From: Flavobacteriia bacterium
GTDB taxonomy: Bacteria > Bacteroidota > Bacteroidia > Flavobacteriales_D > Crocinitomicaceae
Length of the DNA stretch: 64,000 nt
Assembly: GCA_026391005.1 (NCBI GenBank)
Contig: JAPLEV010000051.1
Span: forward strand, 62,001 to 126,000
Direction: 5' to 3'
Part shown: piece after piece, positions 7,976 through 17,051 of the stretch
How the letters are laid out: each line of letters begins with the position of its first letter
How positions within the stretch are numbered: the first letter of the stretch is position 1
Program-made: the position numbers and the translations under genes
The notes under the pieces: generated by a model
Database searches by the model: none
What the model saw: only the letters and a program-made list of their open reading frames with translations
Told to the model about the DNA's origin: nothing

Positions 7976-10378
7976 ATGTTTAAAAAGCTATTTATTTTAC
8001 TCTTCTTGTTTAGCCTTACTGCTGCAAAAGCACAAGAATCACGGTCAACCTTAAGTGGTTATTTAACTGATTCTAAGAATGGGGAAGCACTAATTGGTGC
8101 CAAGGTAGTAATTGCTTCTTTAAACATGGCCGCAGTCACTAATACTTATGGATTTTACTCATTAACCGTTCCGGCAGGAAAATACAAGGTCGAATTCCGT
8201 TCGCTAATTTATCCGATTGATACAAAAGAAATTGATTTAACCAATGATGTCCGTTTTAATTACGAATTAGGAGCAAATTACCAAGAAATTCAAGAAGTGG
8301 TAGTGAACGCCAAAAAAGGTGAAAATGTTAACTCAACAAAAATGGGTCAAATTGAACTGCAAATTGATCAAATTAAAACATTGCCTGCCTTTATGGGGGA
8401 AGTGGATGTTATCAAAGCCATTCAATTATTGCCTGGCGTTTCTTCCATTTCGGAAGGTGGACAAGGGTTTTATGTACGGGGTGGTGGGCCTGATCAAAAT
8501 TTGGTATTACTTGATGAGGGCGTTGTGTATAATGCGGCACATTTATTTGGCTTTTTCTCTGTCTTTAATTCAGATGCGGTTAAAAGTGTCAATCTAATTA
8601 AAGGTGGAATGCCTGCCAATTATGGTGGACGAATGTCTTCGGTGTTGGAAGTAAATATGAATGAAGGAAACAATAAAGGATTTCATATTAAAGGTGGAAT
8701 AGGAGCCATTTCATCGCGTTTTACAATTGAAGGTCCGTTGGTGAAAAATAGGGGCTCATTTGTCATTTCCGGAAGAAGAACCTATATCGATCTTATCATG
8801 AAAGCGGCAATTCCAGATACCTCTCCTTTTGCTGGTTCCAGTTATTATTTTTATGATGTAAATGCTAAATTTAATTACAAATTATCCGATAAAGACCGCA
8901 TTTTTTTAAGTGGATATTACGGCAAAGATGTTTTTAATTTTACGGATAGAGACGGTGGTTTTGGTGCTGATATGCCATGGGGAAATGGAATAGCAGCTTT
9001 ACGTTGGAACCATTTATTTACGAATAAATTATTCATGAATGTTACCGGTACCTTTTCTGATTACATGTTCAAATTCGGTTCTAAACAGGATCAGTTTCGC
9101 TTCGAATTGACTTCTGGTGTGCGAGATGTAGGAGGAAAAGTCGATTTTTCATATTTCCCGAACGCTAGACACAGAATTAAATGGGGGGCAGACTACATTT
9201 TTCACACCTTTACGCCAACTAGCGTTTCCGCTGAGGCAGATAGTGTTGTTTTTAATACCGGTGAAGCTCAAAAACTATTTGGCCATGAGTCAGCGTTGTA
9301 TGTAATGGACGATTTTGATTTGAATGATAAATTACGACTCAATGTTGGCTTGCGTTATAGTATGTATCAACATGTTGGGCCATTTACTCGCTATATTAAA
9401 GGGGATATTAGTACGCCAGACACAGCGATTGTTTATGGTAAAGGAGATTTACTTAAATTTTATCATGGTTTGGAACCTCGCTTGTCATTTCGTTGGTTGC
9501 TATCGGATCAAAGCTCTTTCAAAGCAGGGTATTCCTATAATTACCAATACGTTCACTTAACTTCATTGAGTGCCGTGTCTCTCCCAACGGATATTTGGTT
9601 TCCCACCACAGATAAGGCGAAACCTCAAAAAGGATGGCAGGGTTCTGTTGGGTATTTTAGAAATTTTTTCAATGACAAATACGAAGCTTCTGTAGAAGTT
9701 TATTATAAAGGGATGAAGAATTTGATCGAATACAAAGAAGGTGCTTTACCAGGTGACAACGTAAATGATAACACAGATAATCTTCTTGTTTTTGGAACAG
9801 GTCGAGCCTATGGTATCGAGTTCTTTTTTAAGAAATCGGTAGGTAAGTTAACGGGTTGGATTGGCTATACATTAGCTAAAACAGAACGTACATTTCCAGA
9901 TTTAAATGAAGGGAAGGTATTTGCGGCAAAATATGATCGTAGACATGATTTGAGTATTGTTGGAACCTACAAGTTGAATGAACGTTGGACATTCAGTGCG
10001 GCCTTTATTTACGCAACGGGAAATACCCTTACCTTGCCTACTTCTTGGTACATCCAAGAACAAAGTCTTCTTTACAATTACGGCGCTCGAAACTCAACGC
10101 GAATGGCGCCTTATCATCGTTTGGATATCTCAGCAACCTTGTACTCCAAGGCAACAAAAAAACACACCGATCCCGCTACAAACATAGAGGTTGATGTGAA
10201 GAAAAAATTCCGAAGTAATTGGGCCTTTTCCGTTTATAATGTTTACAACCGAGCCAATCCTTTCTTTTTGTATGTAGACAACGACGGTAGCTTTGCTGCT
10301 GGAGACGTAAAAATTAGCGTAAAACAAGTATCCTTATTTCCAATCATACCAAGTGTAACTTGGAATTTTGAATTTTAA
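7976..10378 (+). CDS. TonB-dependent receptor with CarboxypepD_reg-like domain
   Basis: 800 residues from the ATG at 7976; a TTG at 7964 is open in frame but the ATG begins a cleaner signal peptide (MFKKLFILLFLFSLTAAKAQ). An N-terminal CarboxypepD_reg-like beta-sandwich (SGYLTDSKNGEALIGAKVVI, ~25-105) precedes the plug (ELQIDQIKTLPAFMGEVDVI, QGFYVRGGGPDQNLVLLDE). A ~580-residue barrel follows, ending in an aromatic strand (VTWNFEF). The family imports ligands across the outer membrane using TonB energy. The DUF4249 lipoprotein gene begins one base after the stop. The Bacteroidota pairing suggests a two-part uptake system, but this is not a SusC/SusD pair and the ligand is unknown. Confidence 0.92.
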   Translation: MFKKLFILLFLFSLTAAKAQESRSTLSGYLTDSKNGEALIGAKVVIASLNMAAVTNTYGFYSLTVPAGKYKVEFRSLIYPIDTKEIDLTNDVRFNYELGANYQEIQEVVVNAKKGENVNSTKMGQIELQIDQIKTLPAFMGEVDVIKAIQLLPGVSSISEGGQGFYVRGGGPDQNLVLLDEGVVYNAAHLFGFFSVFNSDAVKSVNLIKGGMPANYGGRMSSVLEVNMNEGNNKGFHIKGGIGAISSRFTIEGPLVKNRGSFVISGRRTYIDLIMKAAIPDTSPFAGSSYYFYDVNAKFNYKLSDKDRIFLSGYYGKDVFNFTDRDGGFGADMPWGNGIAALRWNHLFTNKLFMNVTGTFSDYMFKFGSKQDQFRFELTSGVRDVGGKVDFSYFPNARHRIKWGADYIFHTFTPTSVSAEADSVVFNTGEAQKLFGHESALYVMDDFDLNDKLRLNVGLRYSMYQHVGPFTRYIKGDISTPDTAIVYGKGDLLKFYHGLEPRLSFRWLLSDQSSFKAGYSYNYQYVHLTSLSAVSLPTDIWFPTTDKAKPQKGWQGSVGYFRNFFNDKYEASVEVYYKGMKNLIEYKEGALPGDNVNDNTDNLLVFGTGRAYGIEFFFKKSVGKLTGWIGYTLAKTERTFPDLNEGKVFAAKYDRRHDLSIVGTYKLNERWTFSAAFIYATGNTLTLPTSWYIQEQSLLYNYGARNSTRMAPYHRLDISATLYSKATKKHTDPATNIEVDVKKKFRSNWAFSVYNVYNRANPFFLYVDNDGSFAAGDVKISVKQVSLFPIIPSVTWNFEF

Positions 10379-10379
10379 T

Positions 10380-11297
10380 ATGAAAAAATATATTCTCCCT
10401 CTACTATTTGTGAGCACGCTTCTTTTTTCGTGCACGAAAGAAGTTAATATTGATATCCCGGGTTATGTGAAAACGATCGTAGTTGACGGAAGTATAACAA
10501 CTGGCCAGCCACCCATCGTGCTACTTTCCTCCTCCCAGGATATTTTTTCTCCAACAAATTTACAAGCCTACATTGACGGCTTTATTTCCGGAGCAGTTGT
10601 TACCGTTTCTAATGGTACAAATACAGTAACCTTGACGGAGTTCTGCACCGATAACCTTCCTGCTGGAACGGAGGCTTATGCTGCATCAATTTTTGGAATT
10701 CCCGTAGACCAATTGGCTAATTTTCATCTTTGTGCTTATACATCTTTAGACCCCTCCATTTGGGGCGAAGTGGGAAAAACCTACACATTAACGGTAACGC
10801 ATGAAGGTAAAACTTATAATTCAGTGACCACTATCGGTCAACCCACTCCATTAACTTCGCTTGTGTGGACTCCATTACCTGGTGAAGATTATGCAAAGAT
10901 GAAAGGGGTTTTGTCCGATCCTCCAGGACAGTACGATGCCTATAAATGGGAGATAAAATACCTGAAAGACCCTGTTTATACCAAAGACTTTAATCCTTTC
11001 TTTAATGATCAATTCTTTGATGGATTAACGTTTGATTTTGATGTTTCAAATCCAATGGGATACGCTGACACCTCGATTTCGAAGCAACGTGATTTCCATT
11101 TAGGTGATACCGTAGTGCTTAAAATGTCAAAGTTAGGAAAGCCTGAATATAGTTTCTTTGAGAAGAAATACAACCAAATTTATTCTGCTGGCAATCCTTT
11201 TGCAACGCCTACCAACATTCCAAGTAACATTGATGGAGGCGCTTATGGGGTTTGGGTTGGTTATTCTCCTTGGTATGACACCATAATTTGCCAATAA
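10380..11297 (+). CDS. DUF4249-family lipoprotein
   Basis: 305 residues from the ATG at 10380. The lipoprotein signal ends STLLFSC, with Cys as the lipidation site, followed by TKEVNIDIPGYVKTIVVDGSI, the opening usual for DUF4249. The rest is beta-rich (GAVVTVSNGTNTVTL, YTLTVTHEGKTYNSVTTI) and probably faces the periplasm or outer-membrane surface. DUF4249 genes commonly follow TonB receptor genes of the type immediately upstream, so I infer an accessory ligand-handling lipoprotein. Only one base separates the genes, supporting co-transcription. The ligand is unknown. Confidence 0.82.
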   Translation: MKKYILPLLFVSTLLFSCTKEVNIDIPGYVKTIVVDGSITTGQPPIVLLSSSQDIFSPTNLQAYIDGFISGAVVTVSNGTNTVTLTEFCTDNLPAGTEAYAASIFGIPVDQLANFHLCAYTSLDPSIWGEVGKTYTLTVTHEGKTYNSVTTIGQPTPLTSLVWTPLPGEDYAKMKGVLSDPPGQYDAYKWEIKYLKDPVYTKDFNPFFNDQFFDGLTFDFDVSNPMGYADTSISKQRDFHLGDTVVLKMSKLGKPEYSFFEKKYNQIYSAGNPFATPTNIPSNIDGGAYGVWVGYSPWYDTIICQ

Positions 11298-11371
11298 CTT
11301 ATTCTATTGGTGATTTTTTGATTTCCGCTGGTAGAGTAGTAAAGAGAAAATGAAGATCCGCCTCGTCTCTC

Positions 11372-11410
11372 GACTCCGCTCGATACTCGGTTAGTGAATC
11401 GAGCGGAGTC
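11372..11410. repeat. CGAGCGGAGTC palindrome (dispersed element, locus 1)
   Basis: Two perfect 13-bp inverted arms (GACTCCGCTCGAT at 11372-11384 and its complement at 11398-11410) with a 13-nt loop, in a GC-rich island at 11360-11455 within AT-rich DNA. Related palindromes occur at 54882-54924 and 56787-56819. Confidence 0.85.
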
Positions 11411-11515
11411 AGAGCACTCAGGGACATCGAGTCCGCCGCGTCGAGTCGAGATGCGCTGTACCCAAGTCTTAATTCAAAATCATTTAGTGTGAGCTTGATT
11501 TTCAATAAGAATGAT

Positions 11516-11523
11516 TAATTTCG
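11516..11523 (+). promoter_or_regulatory. Possible variant -7 box TAATTTCG for pheT
   Basis: One mismatch to TAnnTTTG; a TTG lies 18 nt upstream (11495-11497). The same variant precedes the RRM and CPBP genes. Confidence 0.35.
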
Positions 11524-11540
11524 TGCTCAAGCGTTATAAA

Positions 11541-13958
11541 ATGAAAATCTCATACAACTGGCTGGCAAAATACCTAGATAGCAAACTATCCGCAATCGAA
11601 ATTGCCACAATTTTAACAGATACAGGATTAGAAGTTGAAAGCACTACAGCCATTGGGCAAGTTAAAGGGAATTTAGAAGGAGTTGTGGTGGGAGAAGTTA
11701 TCGAATGCATCCAGCATCCCAACGCAGATCGCTTGAAAATCACACAAGTTTCTATCGGCACAAAACAATTACAAATTGTTTGTGGTGCAACAAATGTGGC
11801 TATCGGACAAAAAGTGGCAGTGGCATTGGTAGGAACAACACTTTATCCAAGCCCAGATAATCCATTAACAATAAAAGAAGCAAAAATTCGCGGTGAGGAA
11901 TCCTTTGGTATGCTTTGCGCAGAGGATGAACTAGGAATTGGAAACTCACATGATGGTATTCTTATTTTAGAAAAAGATGCGCCAATTGGAGCACCGATCA
12001 ACGAAATAATAAAACTACATCCAGATTTTGAATTTGAAATTGGTCTTACTCCAAATAGATCCGATGCCATGGGACATATAGGGGTAGCAAGAGACCTTAA
12101 AGCTTTCCTAAATCATCATCGAAATAGTGATTTATCGATTGCTTGGCCTATCCTAAAAAATCAGAAAGTAATTGAAAATAAAGCTGTAAGCGTTTCAATT
12201 ATTGATCAAGAAAATTGCAATCGCTATTGCTCCGCCGTTATTGAAAATGTAAGCGTTGGCGACTCACCAGAATGGTTAAAAATTGCCTTGCAATCAATCG
12301 GACTAAAACCAATCAACAATGTCGTAGACGTAACTAATTATGTCATGTATGAATTGGGGACACCATTGCATGCATTTGATGCAGCTGCACTTTCCGGAGA
12401 AATAAAAGTTCGTCAAGCAGAACTAAACGAAACCATCGTGACACTTGATGGCATTGAACGTAAATTAAAAGGTACCGAACTTGTTATCGCCAATGAAAAA
12501 GATGCACTTTGTCTTGCTGGGATAATAGGTGGACAAAAAGCAGCGGTTTCTAACACTACATCAACACTATTTCTCGAATCAGCCTTATTTAATGCTGAAA
12601 CAATTCGTAAAACAGCCAAAATACATAACTTAAATACCGATGCAAGTTTTAGGTTTGAACGTGGTGTCGATCCCGATCTCACGTATTTTGCCTTAAATAG
12701 GGCCATCGATTTATTGCTAGAAGTAACAGGTGGACAATTAAGCCAAGGGCCACATGATCTACTTATTCATGCGCCAAAAGCTAAAATAATTGACATTGAC
12801 CTAGCGCAAATAAACAAATTAATTGGTATCCAACTTAGTGCTGTAGCTATTGAAAAAATACTACTAGACCTTGATTTCCAAATCAATACTAAAAGCGAAA
12901 ATTGTTGGACAGTTACAGCTCCAAATTACAGAACCGATGTAAATCGAATGGCGGACGTAGCTGAAGAAATTTTACGAATTATTGGATTTAACGCTGTTCC
13001 GATTCCCGAAAAATTCCATTACTCATTTACCCCTCCCCCATTAATTACCAAACACGCTGCAGGAAAACAAGTAAGTGAATTTTTAGTGTCGAATGGATTT
13101 TCGGAAATCATGATGAATTCATTGACGAAAGCATCCTACAGCTCACTTTTATCAGTAAATGAAGAGACTATAAAAATACTTAATCCACTAAGCAGTGAAT
13201 TAAGCCAAATGAGGCAGACCATGATCTTTGGGATGTTAGAAACAATAGTCTATAACCAAAATAGGCAAAAAAGTGATTTAAAATTGTTTGAATTCGGTTC
13301 AATTTATGGTAAATCGAAAGAAGAATATATACAAACCAACCAACTTGCAATAGCAATAACAGGCAAAAGAGAACCCGAAAACTGGAGTAATAACGATAAA
13401 GCAGTTTCATTTTTCACCCTAAAAGGTATTTTTGAGTCCTTACTCAAGCGTTTCGGACTTATTTCCCCTGAAGAAACAAATTTGGGAGATAATAGCCTCT
13501 TTTCTGAAGGAATCAGTTTACATATCGATAAAGAACATATTGCTGAATTGGGTAGTGTAAAACAATCCTTAAAAGTTCATTTTGGTCTTAAAAAAGATGT
13601 TTTTATCGCCATAATTAATTGGGATAAACTTTTTGAATTAATTAAAAAGAAAGAAACTATCTTCAAAGAATTACCTAAAACATTTGAAGTTAGAAGAGAT
13701 TTTTCATTGCTGATAGATACAGCAACACAATACCAGGCAATCAAAAATATAGCATTACTATCGGAAAAAACATTACTAAAAGAGGTTAATCTCTTTGATG
13801 TTTATGAAGGTGATAAATTAGAATCCGGTAAAAAATCGTATGCAGTTTCGTTTCACTTTCAAGACGCTGAAAAGACACTGACAGACCAAGTTATTGATAC
13901 TTGTATGGAGAAAATACGGAGGAATCTAGAAAAGGAATTAGGAGCAACCTTACGCTAA
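11541..13958 (+). CDS. pheT: Phenylalanine--tRNA ligase beta subunit
   Basis: 805 residues from the ATG at 11541 (MKISYNWLAKYLDS), the conserved family start; the open frame reaches back to 11511 without support. Order of domains: EMAP-like tRNA-binding domain (~40-150, with HPNADRLKITQV), B3/B4 editing region with FDAAALSGEI, B5 domain, the catalytic-like core (FRFERGVDPDLT, MADVAEEILRIIGF), and the C-terminal anticodon-binding FDX-ACB domain (LPKTFEVRRDFSLLID). With the alpha subunit, whose gene is not in this window, it charges tRNA-Phe and edits misacylated Tyr-tRNA. Length is normal. The preceding gap holds the palindromic element, and the convergent gene ends 3 bases after it. Confidence 0.97.
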   Translation: MKISYNWLAKYLDSKLSAIEIATILTDTGLEVESTTAIGQVKGNLEGVVVGEVIECIQHPNADRLKITQVSIGTKQLQIVCGATNVAIGQKVAVALVGTTLYPSPDNPLTIKEAKIRGEESFGMLCAEDELGIGNSHDGILILEKDAPIGAPINEIIKLHPDFEFEIGLTPNRSDAMGHIGVARDLKAFLNHHRNSDLSIAWPILKNQKVIENKAVSVSIIDQENCNRYCSAVIENVSVGDSPEWLKIALQSIGLKPINNVVDVTNYVMYELGTPLHAFDAAALSGEIKVRQAELNETIVTLDGIERKLKGTELVIANEKDALCLAGIIGGQKAAVSNTTSTLFLESALFNAETIRKTAKIHNLNTDASFRFERGVDPDLTYFALNRAIDLLLEVTGGQLSQGPHDLLIHAPKAKIIDIDLAQINKLIGIQLSAVAIEKILLDLDFQINTKSENCWTVTAPNYRTDVNRMADVAEEILRIIGFNAVPIPEKFHYSFTPPPLITKHAAGKQVSEFLVSNGFSEIMMNSLTKASYSSLLSVNEETIKILNPLSSELSQMRQTMIFGMLETIVYNQNRQKSDLKLFEFGSIYGKSKEEYIQTNQLAIAITGKREPENWSNNDKAVSFFTLKGIFESLLKRFGLISPEETNLGDNSLFSEGISLHIDKEHIAELGSVKQSLKVHFGLKKDVFIAIINWDKLFELIKKKETIFKELPKTFEVRRDFSLLIDTATQYQAIKNIALLSEKTLLKEVNLFDVYEGDKLESGKKSYAVSFHFQDAEKTLTDQVIDTCMEKIRRNLEKELGATLR

Positions 13959-13961
13959 ACC

Positions 13962-14330
13962 TTAATTAATACTGTTGAGAAATCGTTCTAGGTTGATATT
14001 ATTTACGAGATCATCAGCTCCCAATATCAAAATTGATTGACATTTATTTCGCTCAATCCATAATTCCAAGTTGGATATCCCTACTGCAAGTGTACCATTA
14101 ATATCAATATGCAAAATGGGTTTCTGCAACTTATCAAATTGAGCACGATTATCCGAAATATCTTGTGTTAGAATTTGATTTTGGGTAAATATCAACAAGC
14201 TATCGATAGTTGTTATATCTAATTCTTTATTCGTTAATTGACGTAAATCATTACAATTATTTAAAGCCCAAGGCGCAATGGAATTTGAGAAATTTTTGTT
14301 TGCCTTTAATAGTATAGAATCAACTAACAT
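13962..14330 (-). CDS. Small protein of unknown function
   Basis: 122 residues, not recognised. The sequence alternates helices and strands (KPILHIDINGTLAVGISNLELWIE, CQSILILGADDLVNNINLE) and has no signal peptide, membrane segment or metal motif. A TATCTTTG -7 box is placed 18 nt before the start, which supports real expression. It is convergent with pheT and lies downstream of speA on the same strand. It may be a small cytoplasmic regulatory or binding protein; no family claim is made. Confidence 0.55.
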   Translation of the reverse strand: MLVDSILLKANKNFSNSIAPWALNNCNDLRQLTNKELDITTIDSLLIFTQNQILTQDISDNRAQFDKLQKPILHIDINGTLAVGISNLELWIERNKCQSILILGADDLVNNINLERFLNSIN

Positions 14331-14348
14331 TTATTGAATTTAAGAGTG

Positions 14349-14356
14349 CAAAGATA
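14349..14356 (-). promoter_or_regulatory. -7 box TATCTTTG for 13962-14330 gene
   Basis: Exact TAnnTTTG match between speA and the small gene, so that gene can be transcribed independently. Confidence 0.5.
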
Positions 14357-14375
14357 GTAATATAAAAAACGCTAT

Positions 14376-15782
14376 CTATTTCTTTATTGAATTATATCCT
14401 AATATTTGCAAATAATCTGATGCCGTCTGTTCTTGACTAAACATGGTTGTTTGAATTTTTCCGTCTTCGTCGCGATTAATCAAGATATGCTTCGGCTCAG
14501 GAATAAGGCAATGCTTCAATCCACCAAATCCACCAATGGTTTCTTGGTAAGCTCCTGTATTAAAGAATCCAATATATAATTCTTTATTTTTATCAAATTT
14601 AGGTAAATATATAGCATTAGAATGTTGCTCAGAGTTATAGTAATCGTCACTATCGCATGTTAATCCACCAAGTAAAACACGCTCATAATCGTCATTCCAT
14701 CGATTAATTGGCAACATGATAAAACGTTGATTGATTGCCCAAGTATCTGGAAGATTTGTCATGAATGATGAATCAATCATATTCCACTTCTCTCTATCAT
14801 TTTGCTGTTTTTGATGCAGAATACTAAAGATTGCTCCACCACTCTCACCCACAGTGAATGAACCGAATTCAGTCACAATATTAGGCTCAGGAATATCATT
14901 GTCGGTGCATACACGCTTTACCTGTGTCAGGATCTCCCTCACCATATAGGCATAATCAAAATCGAAGGCTAATGATTTTTTAATTGGGAATCCTCCACCA
15001 ATATTTAATGAATCTAACTCAGGGCATAGTTTTTTTAAGTCACTGTAAATACGAAGACATTTGGTTAATTCATTCCAATAATAGGCTGTGTCATTAATAC
15101 CTGTATTAATAAAAAAGTGAAGCATTTTTACCTTTACCCTTGGATTATCTTGAAGAATTGCTTTATAAAAAGGGACAATCTCCCGGTATCGGATGCCCAA
15201 TCTAGATGTATAAAATTCGAACTTAGGTTCTTCTTCAGAAGCGATCCTAATACCTATATTTAGTTCTTTATCAGTAAGCGATAATAATTGATTGAGTTCG
15301 TCGGTATTATCGACAACGGGAATTACCTGAACGTGATCCAAATTCATTAATTTGACCATATTATCAAGGTATAATTTTGGTTTGTATCCATTACAGATAA
15401 CAAACTTCCCTTTTTCGAATTTTCCTTCTTCAATTAATTTTAGCACAATATCAATATCAAAAGCAGAGGAGGTTTCTATGTGTACATCGTTCTTCATCAC
15501 CTCATCAAGGACAAAAGAAAAATGATTACTTTTTGTGCAATAGGAATAATGGTATTTTCCGCTATATCCCAAATTATTGATCGCTTCACGAAACCAACCT
15601 TTGGCGCGTTGAATATTATTAGAAATCTGAGGCAGGTAATTAAACTTTAAAGGGGTGCCGTATTCATTTATTAATCGCATTAAGTCAATTCCATGAAAAA
15701 ATAGACGATCTTCTCGTAAATTAAATTCATTTTGTGGGAAATCAAATGTTTGGTCAATTAAATCAATGTATCTAGTTCTCAT
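14376..15782 (-). CDS. speA: Arginine decarboxylase (PLP, alanine-racemase fold)
   Basis: 468 residues, typical of the shorter Bacteroidota biosynthetic arginine decarboxylase. Lys84 in YCTKSNHF is the probable PLP Schiff-base lysine. LNIGGGFPIKKS is the glycine loop for the PLP phosphate, TEFGSFTVGESGG is another cofactor-contact segment, and GGLTCDSDDYY carries the Cys-Asp pair of fold III decarboxylases. It converts arginine to agmatine in polyamine synthesis, in the cytoplasm. It follows the ArsC-like gene by 20 bases on the same strand, so they may be co-transcribed. Diaminopimelate or ornithine decarboxylase is less likely given the length and N-terminal region. Confidence 0.88.
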   Translation of the reverse strand: MRTRYIDLIDQTFDFPQNEFNLREDRLFFHGIDLMRLINEYGTPLKFNYLPQISNNIQRAKGWFREAINNLGYSGKYHYSYCTKSNHFSFVLDEVMKNDVHIETSSAFDIDIVLKLIEEGKFEKGKFVICNGYKPKLYLDNMVKLMNLDHVQVIPVVDNTDELNQLLSLTDKELNIGIRIASEEEPKFEFYTSRLGIRYREIVPFYKAILQDNPRVKVKMLHFFINTGINDTAYYWNELTKCLRIYSDLKKLCPELDSLNIGGGFPIKKSLAFDFDYAYMVREILTQVKRVCTDNDIPEPNIVTEFGSFTVGESGGAIFSILHQKQQNDREKWNMIDSSFMTNLPDTWAINQRFIMLPINRWNDDYERVLLGGLTCDSDDYYNSEQHSNAIYLPKFDKNKELYIGFFNTGAYQETIGGFGGLKHCLIPEPKHILINRDEDGKIQTTMFSQEQTASDYLQILGYNSIKK

Positions 15783-15802
15783 TTACGGTCAGTTATCCAT
15801 GG

Positions 15803-16147
15803 TTATTTTTCCAGTTCAGCGATCAAATTCTCAAGTGGTCTAGCTACCACTGCATTCGCCCCCCATTCAACGATTGGACGTTCAATAAGTTTCGGATTTT
15901 CCAATAATATATCAATAATTTCATCCTCACTTAAATCTTTACCTTTCAGCAGCGATTTAAAGGCCAATTCATTTTTACGTACTATATCCAAAACTGGCAC
16001 ATTTAATTTCGATAGTAGCGCAAGAAACTCTTCCTTTGAAAATGGTTCTGTTAAATACGTTCGTACTTCAAATGGTGTATTTTTATCTTTTAAATAAGCT
16101 AACGCACACCTGCTTTTTGAACAACTAGGATTATGATAAATAATCAT
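15803..16147 (-). CDS. arsC: ArsC/YffB-family thioredoxin-fold reductase
   Basis: 114 residues. HNPSCSKSRCALAYL places the nucleophile Cys9 at the N-terminus of a helix, with Cys14 nearby. PKLIERPIVEW carries the conserved Arg-Pro of glutaredoxin-type arsenate reductase. The family uses glutaredoxin and glutathione to reduce arsenate, or acts as a Spx/YffB-like protein. No ars operon members (ArsR, ArsB, Acr3) are nearby, so arsenic resistance is not shown and the general family name is safer. It has a TACCTTTG -7 box 20 nt upstream and sits just before speA. Confidence 0.82.
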   Translation of the reverse strand: MIIYHNPSCSKSRCALAYLKDKNTPFEVRTYLTEPFSKEEFLALLSKLNVPVLDIVRKNELAFKSLLKGKDLSEDEIIDILLENPKLIERPIVEWGANAVVARPLENLIAELEK

Positions 16148-16167
16148 CTTTAAGGGCTTTTGGACGG

Positions 16168-16175
16168 CAAAGGTA
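16168..16175 (-). promoter_or_regulatory. -7 box TACCTTTG for arsC-speA
   Basis: Exact TAnnTTTG 20 nt before the ArsC-like start; a TTG lies 17 nt farther upstream (complement of 16193-16195). Confidence 0.5.
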
Positions 16176-16203
16176 CTGATTCAATTGCATTCCAATAATT
16201 ATC

Positions 16204-16953
16204 CTAATAAATCCTAAATAAATTAGCAAGTTTACGGGTCAAATATGAAAAAGGAATCAACAGAATTGCGATGCCATTCACTAGCCACTGAGGCCATTTA
16301 TACATAAACGAAAAAATTGTAGCACGTTTTTGAAGAAATAAAGAAGTAAGTACAACCGAGGTAATCCATTCTCTTTTTGCTTTATATTCCGGTCGCAATA
16401 CATCCAAAAGTAAAATAATTCGCTCTTCTTCAGAGGAATTGAATGTTTCGTGGACGTAAGCATCCATAAAAATCACCCATTTACCCTCCTCCCAAGCGAA
16501 TGCCTGATCTTTTACCTTCAAGCCGCATGCAGGAAGAGGCGCGGGTATTTTTAAACCAAAATGACAACGAAATATAGCATTTGTATCACCACAATGAGGC
16601 GAAATAGTTGAACCGGGCGCTAAAAAATTAAACGAGAGCGTCGTGATTTCCGGGTACTTTAGCATAATTCTATTCGTTATTGGAAAAAATTTTCTGTTTT
16701 TACGAAATGCTAAATCCCACCATTTTAACGAAATCGTTCGATAAGCATTTTTTTTATCGACCATTAGATGCTTGAAATATGGGTTAGGATTATTTTTCGA
16801 AAGAAATTGCTGTAATTCAGCATAAATATCCTCATAGTGCACTTCGAAATCCTTGGTCCATCGGAAATCATGAGGAGATTGAAAAGGTAATTCATCTCCT
16901 TTATAATCAAAAGTCAAATCAAATAAACTAAACCAAATTTTATGCGCTGACAT
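16204..16953 (-). CDS. Aspartyl/asparaginyl beta-hydroxylase-like dioxygenase
   Basis: 249 residues from the ATG at 16953 (MSAHKIWFSLFDL). The frame is open to 17016, but the -7 box at 16958-16965 sits inside that extension. Iron/2-oxoglutarate residues are visible: a histidine in APGSTISPHCGDTN, the RCHFGL segment, and a second histidine in DAYVHETFNSS followed by a conserved Arg (ERIILLLDV). A C-terminal hydrophobic helix (WLVNGIAILLIPFSYL) may anchor it to a membrane. The domain hydroxylates Asp/Asn side chains, or lipids such as ornithine lipids in LpxO-type relatives. I cannot decide between protein and lipid substrates; the membrane segment mildly favours lipid. Confidence 0.8.
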   Translation of the reverse strand: MSAHKIWFSLFDLTFDYKGDELPFQSPHDFRWTKDFEVHYEDIYAELQQFLSKNNPNPYFKHLMVDKKNAYRTISLKWWDLAFRKNRKFFPITNRIMLKYPEITTLSFNFLAPGSTISPHCGDTNAIFRCHFGLKIPAPLPACGLKVKDQAFAWEEGKWVIFMDAYVHETFNSSEEERIILLLDVLRPEYKAKREWITSVVLTSLFLQKRATIFSFMYKWPQWLVNGIAILLIPFSYLTRKLANLFRIY

Positions 16954-16957
16954 ACGA

Positions 16958-16965
16958 CAAAGATA
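16958..16965 (-). promoter_or_regulatory. -7 box TATCTTTG, 4 nt before an ATG
   Basis: Exact match ending four bases upstream of the 16953 start codon, which predicts a leaderless or nearly leaderless mRNA. Confidence 0.5.
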
Positions 16966-17026
16966 ACTTGATTTATGGTTGTTAAAAACTACTTTTATTA
17001 AGTCACAAATGAGCAAAAATTCTTAC

Positions 17027-17034
17027 TACTTTTG
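17027..17034 (+). promoter_or_regulatory. -7 box TACTTTTG for pcrA
   Basis: Exact TAnnTTTG, 17 nt before the ATG at 17052. -33 not clear. Confidence 0.45.
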
Positions 17035-17051
17035 ATACAATTAAACCAATC

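Noticed and set aside
15803..16147. An arsenic resistance operon
   Set aside because: No ArsR or efflux gene is near; the ArsC-like gene sits with speA.
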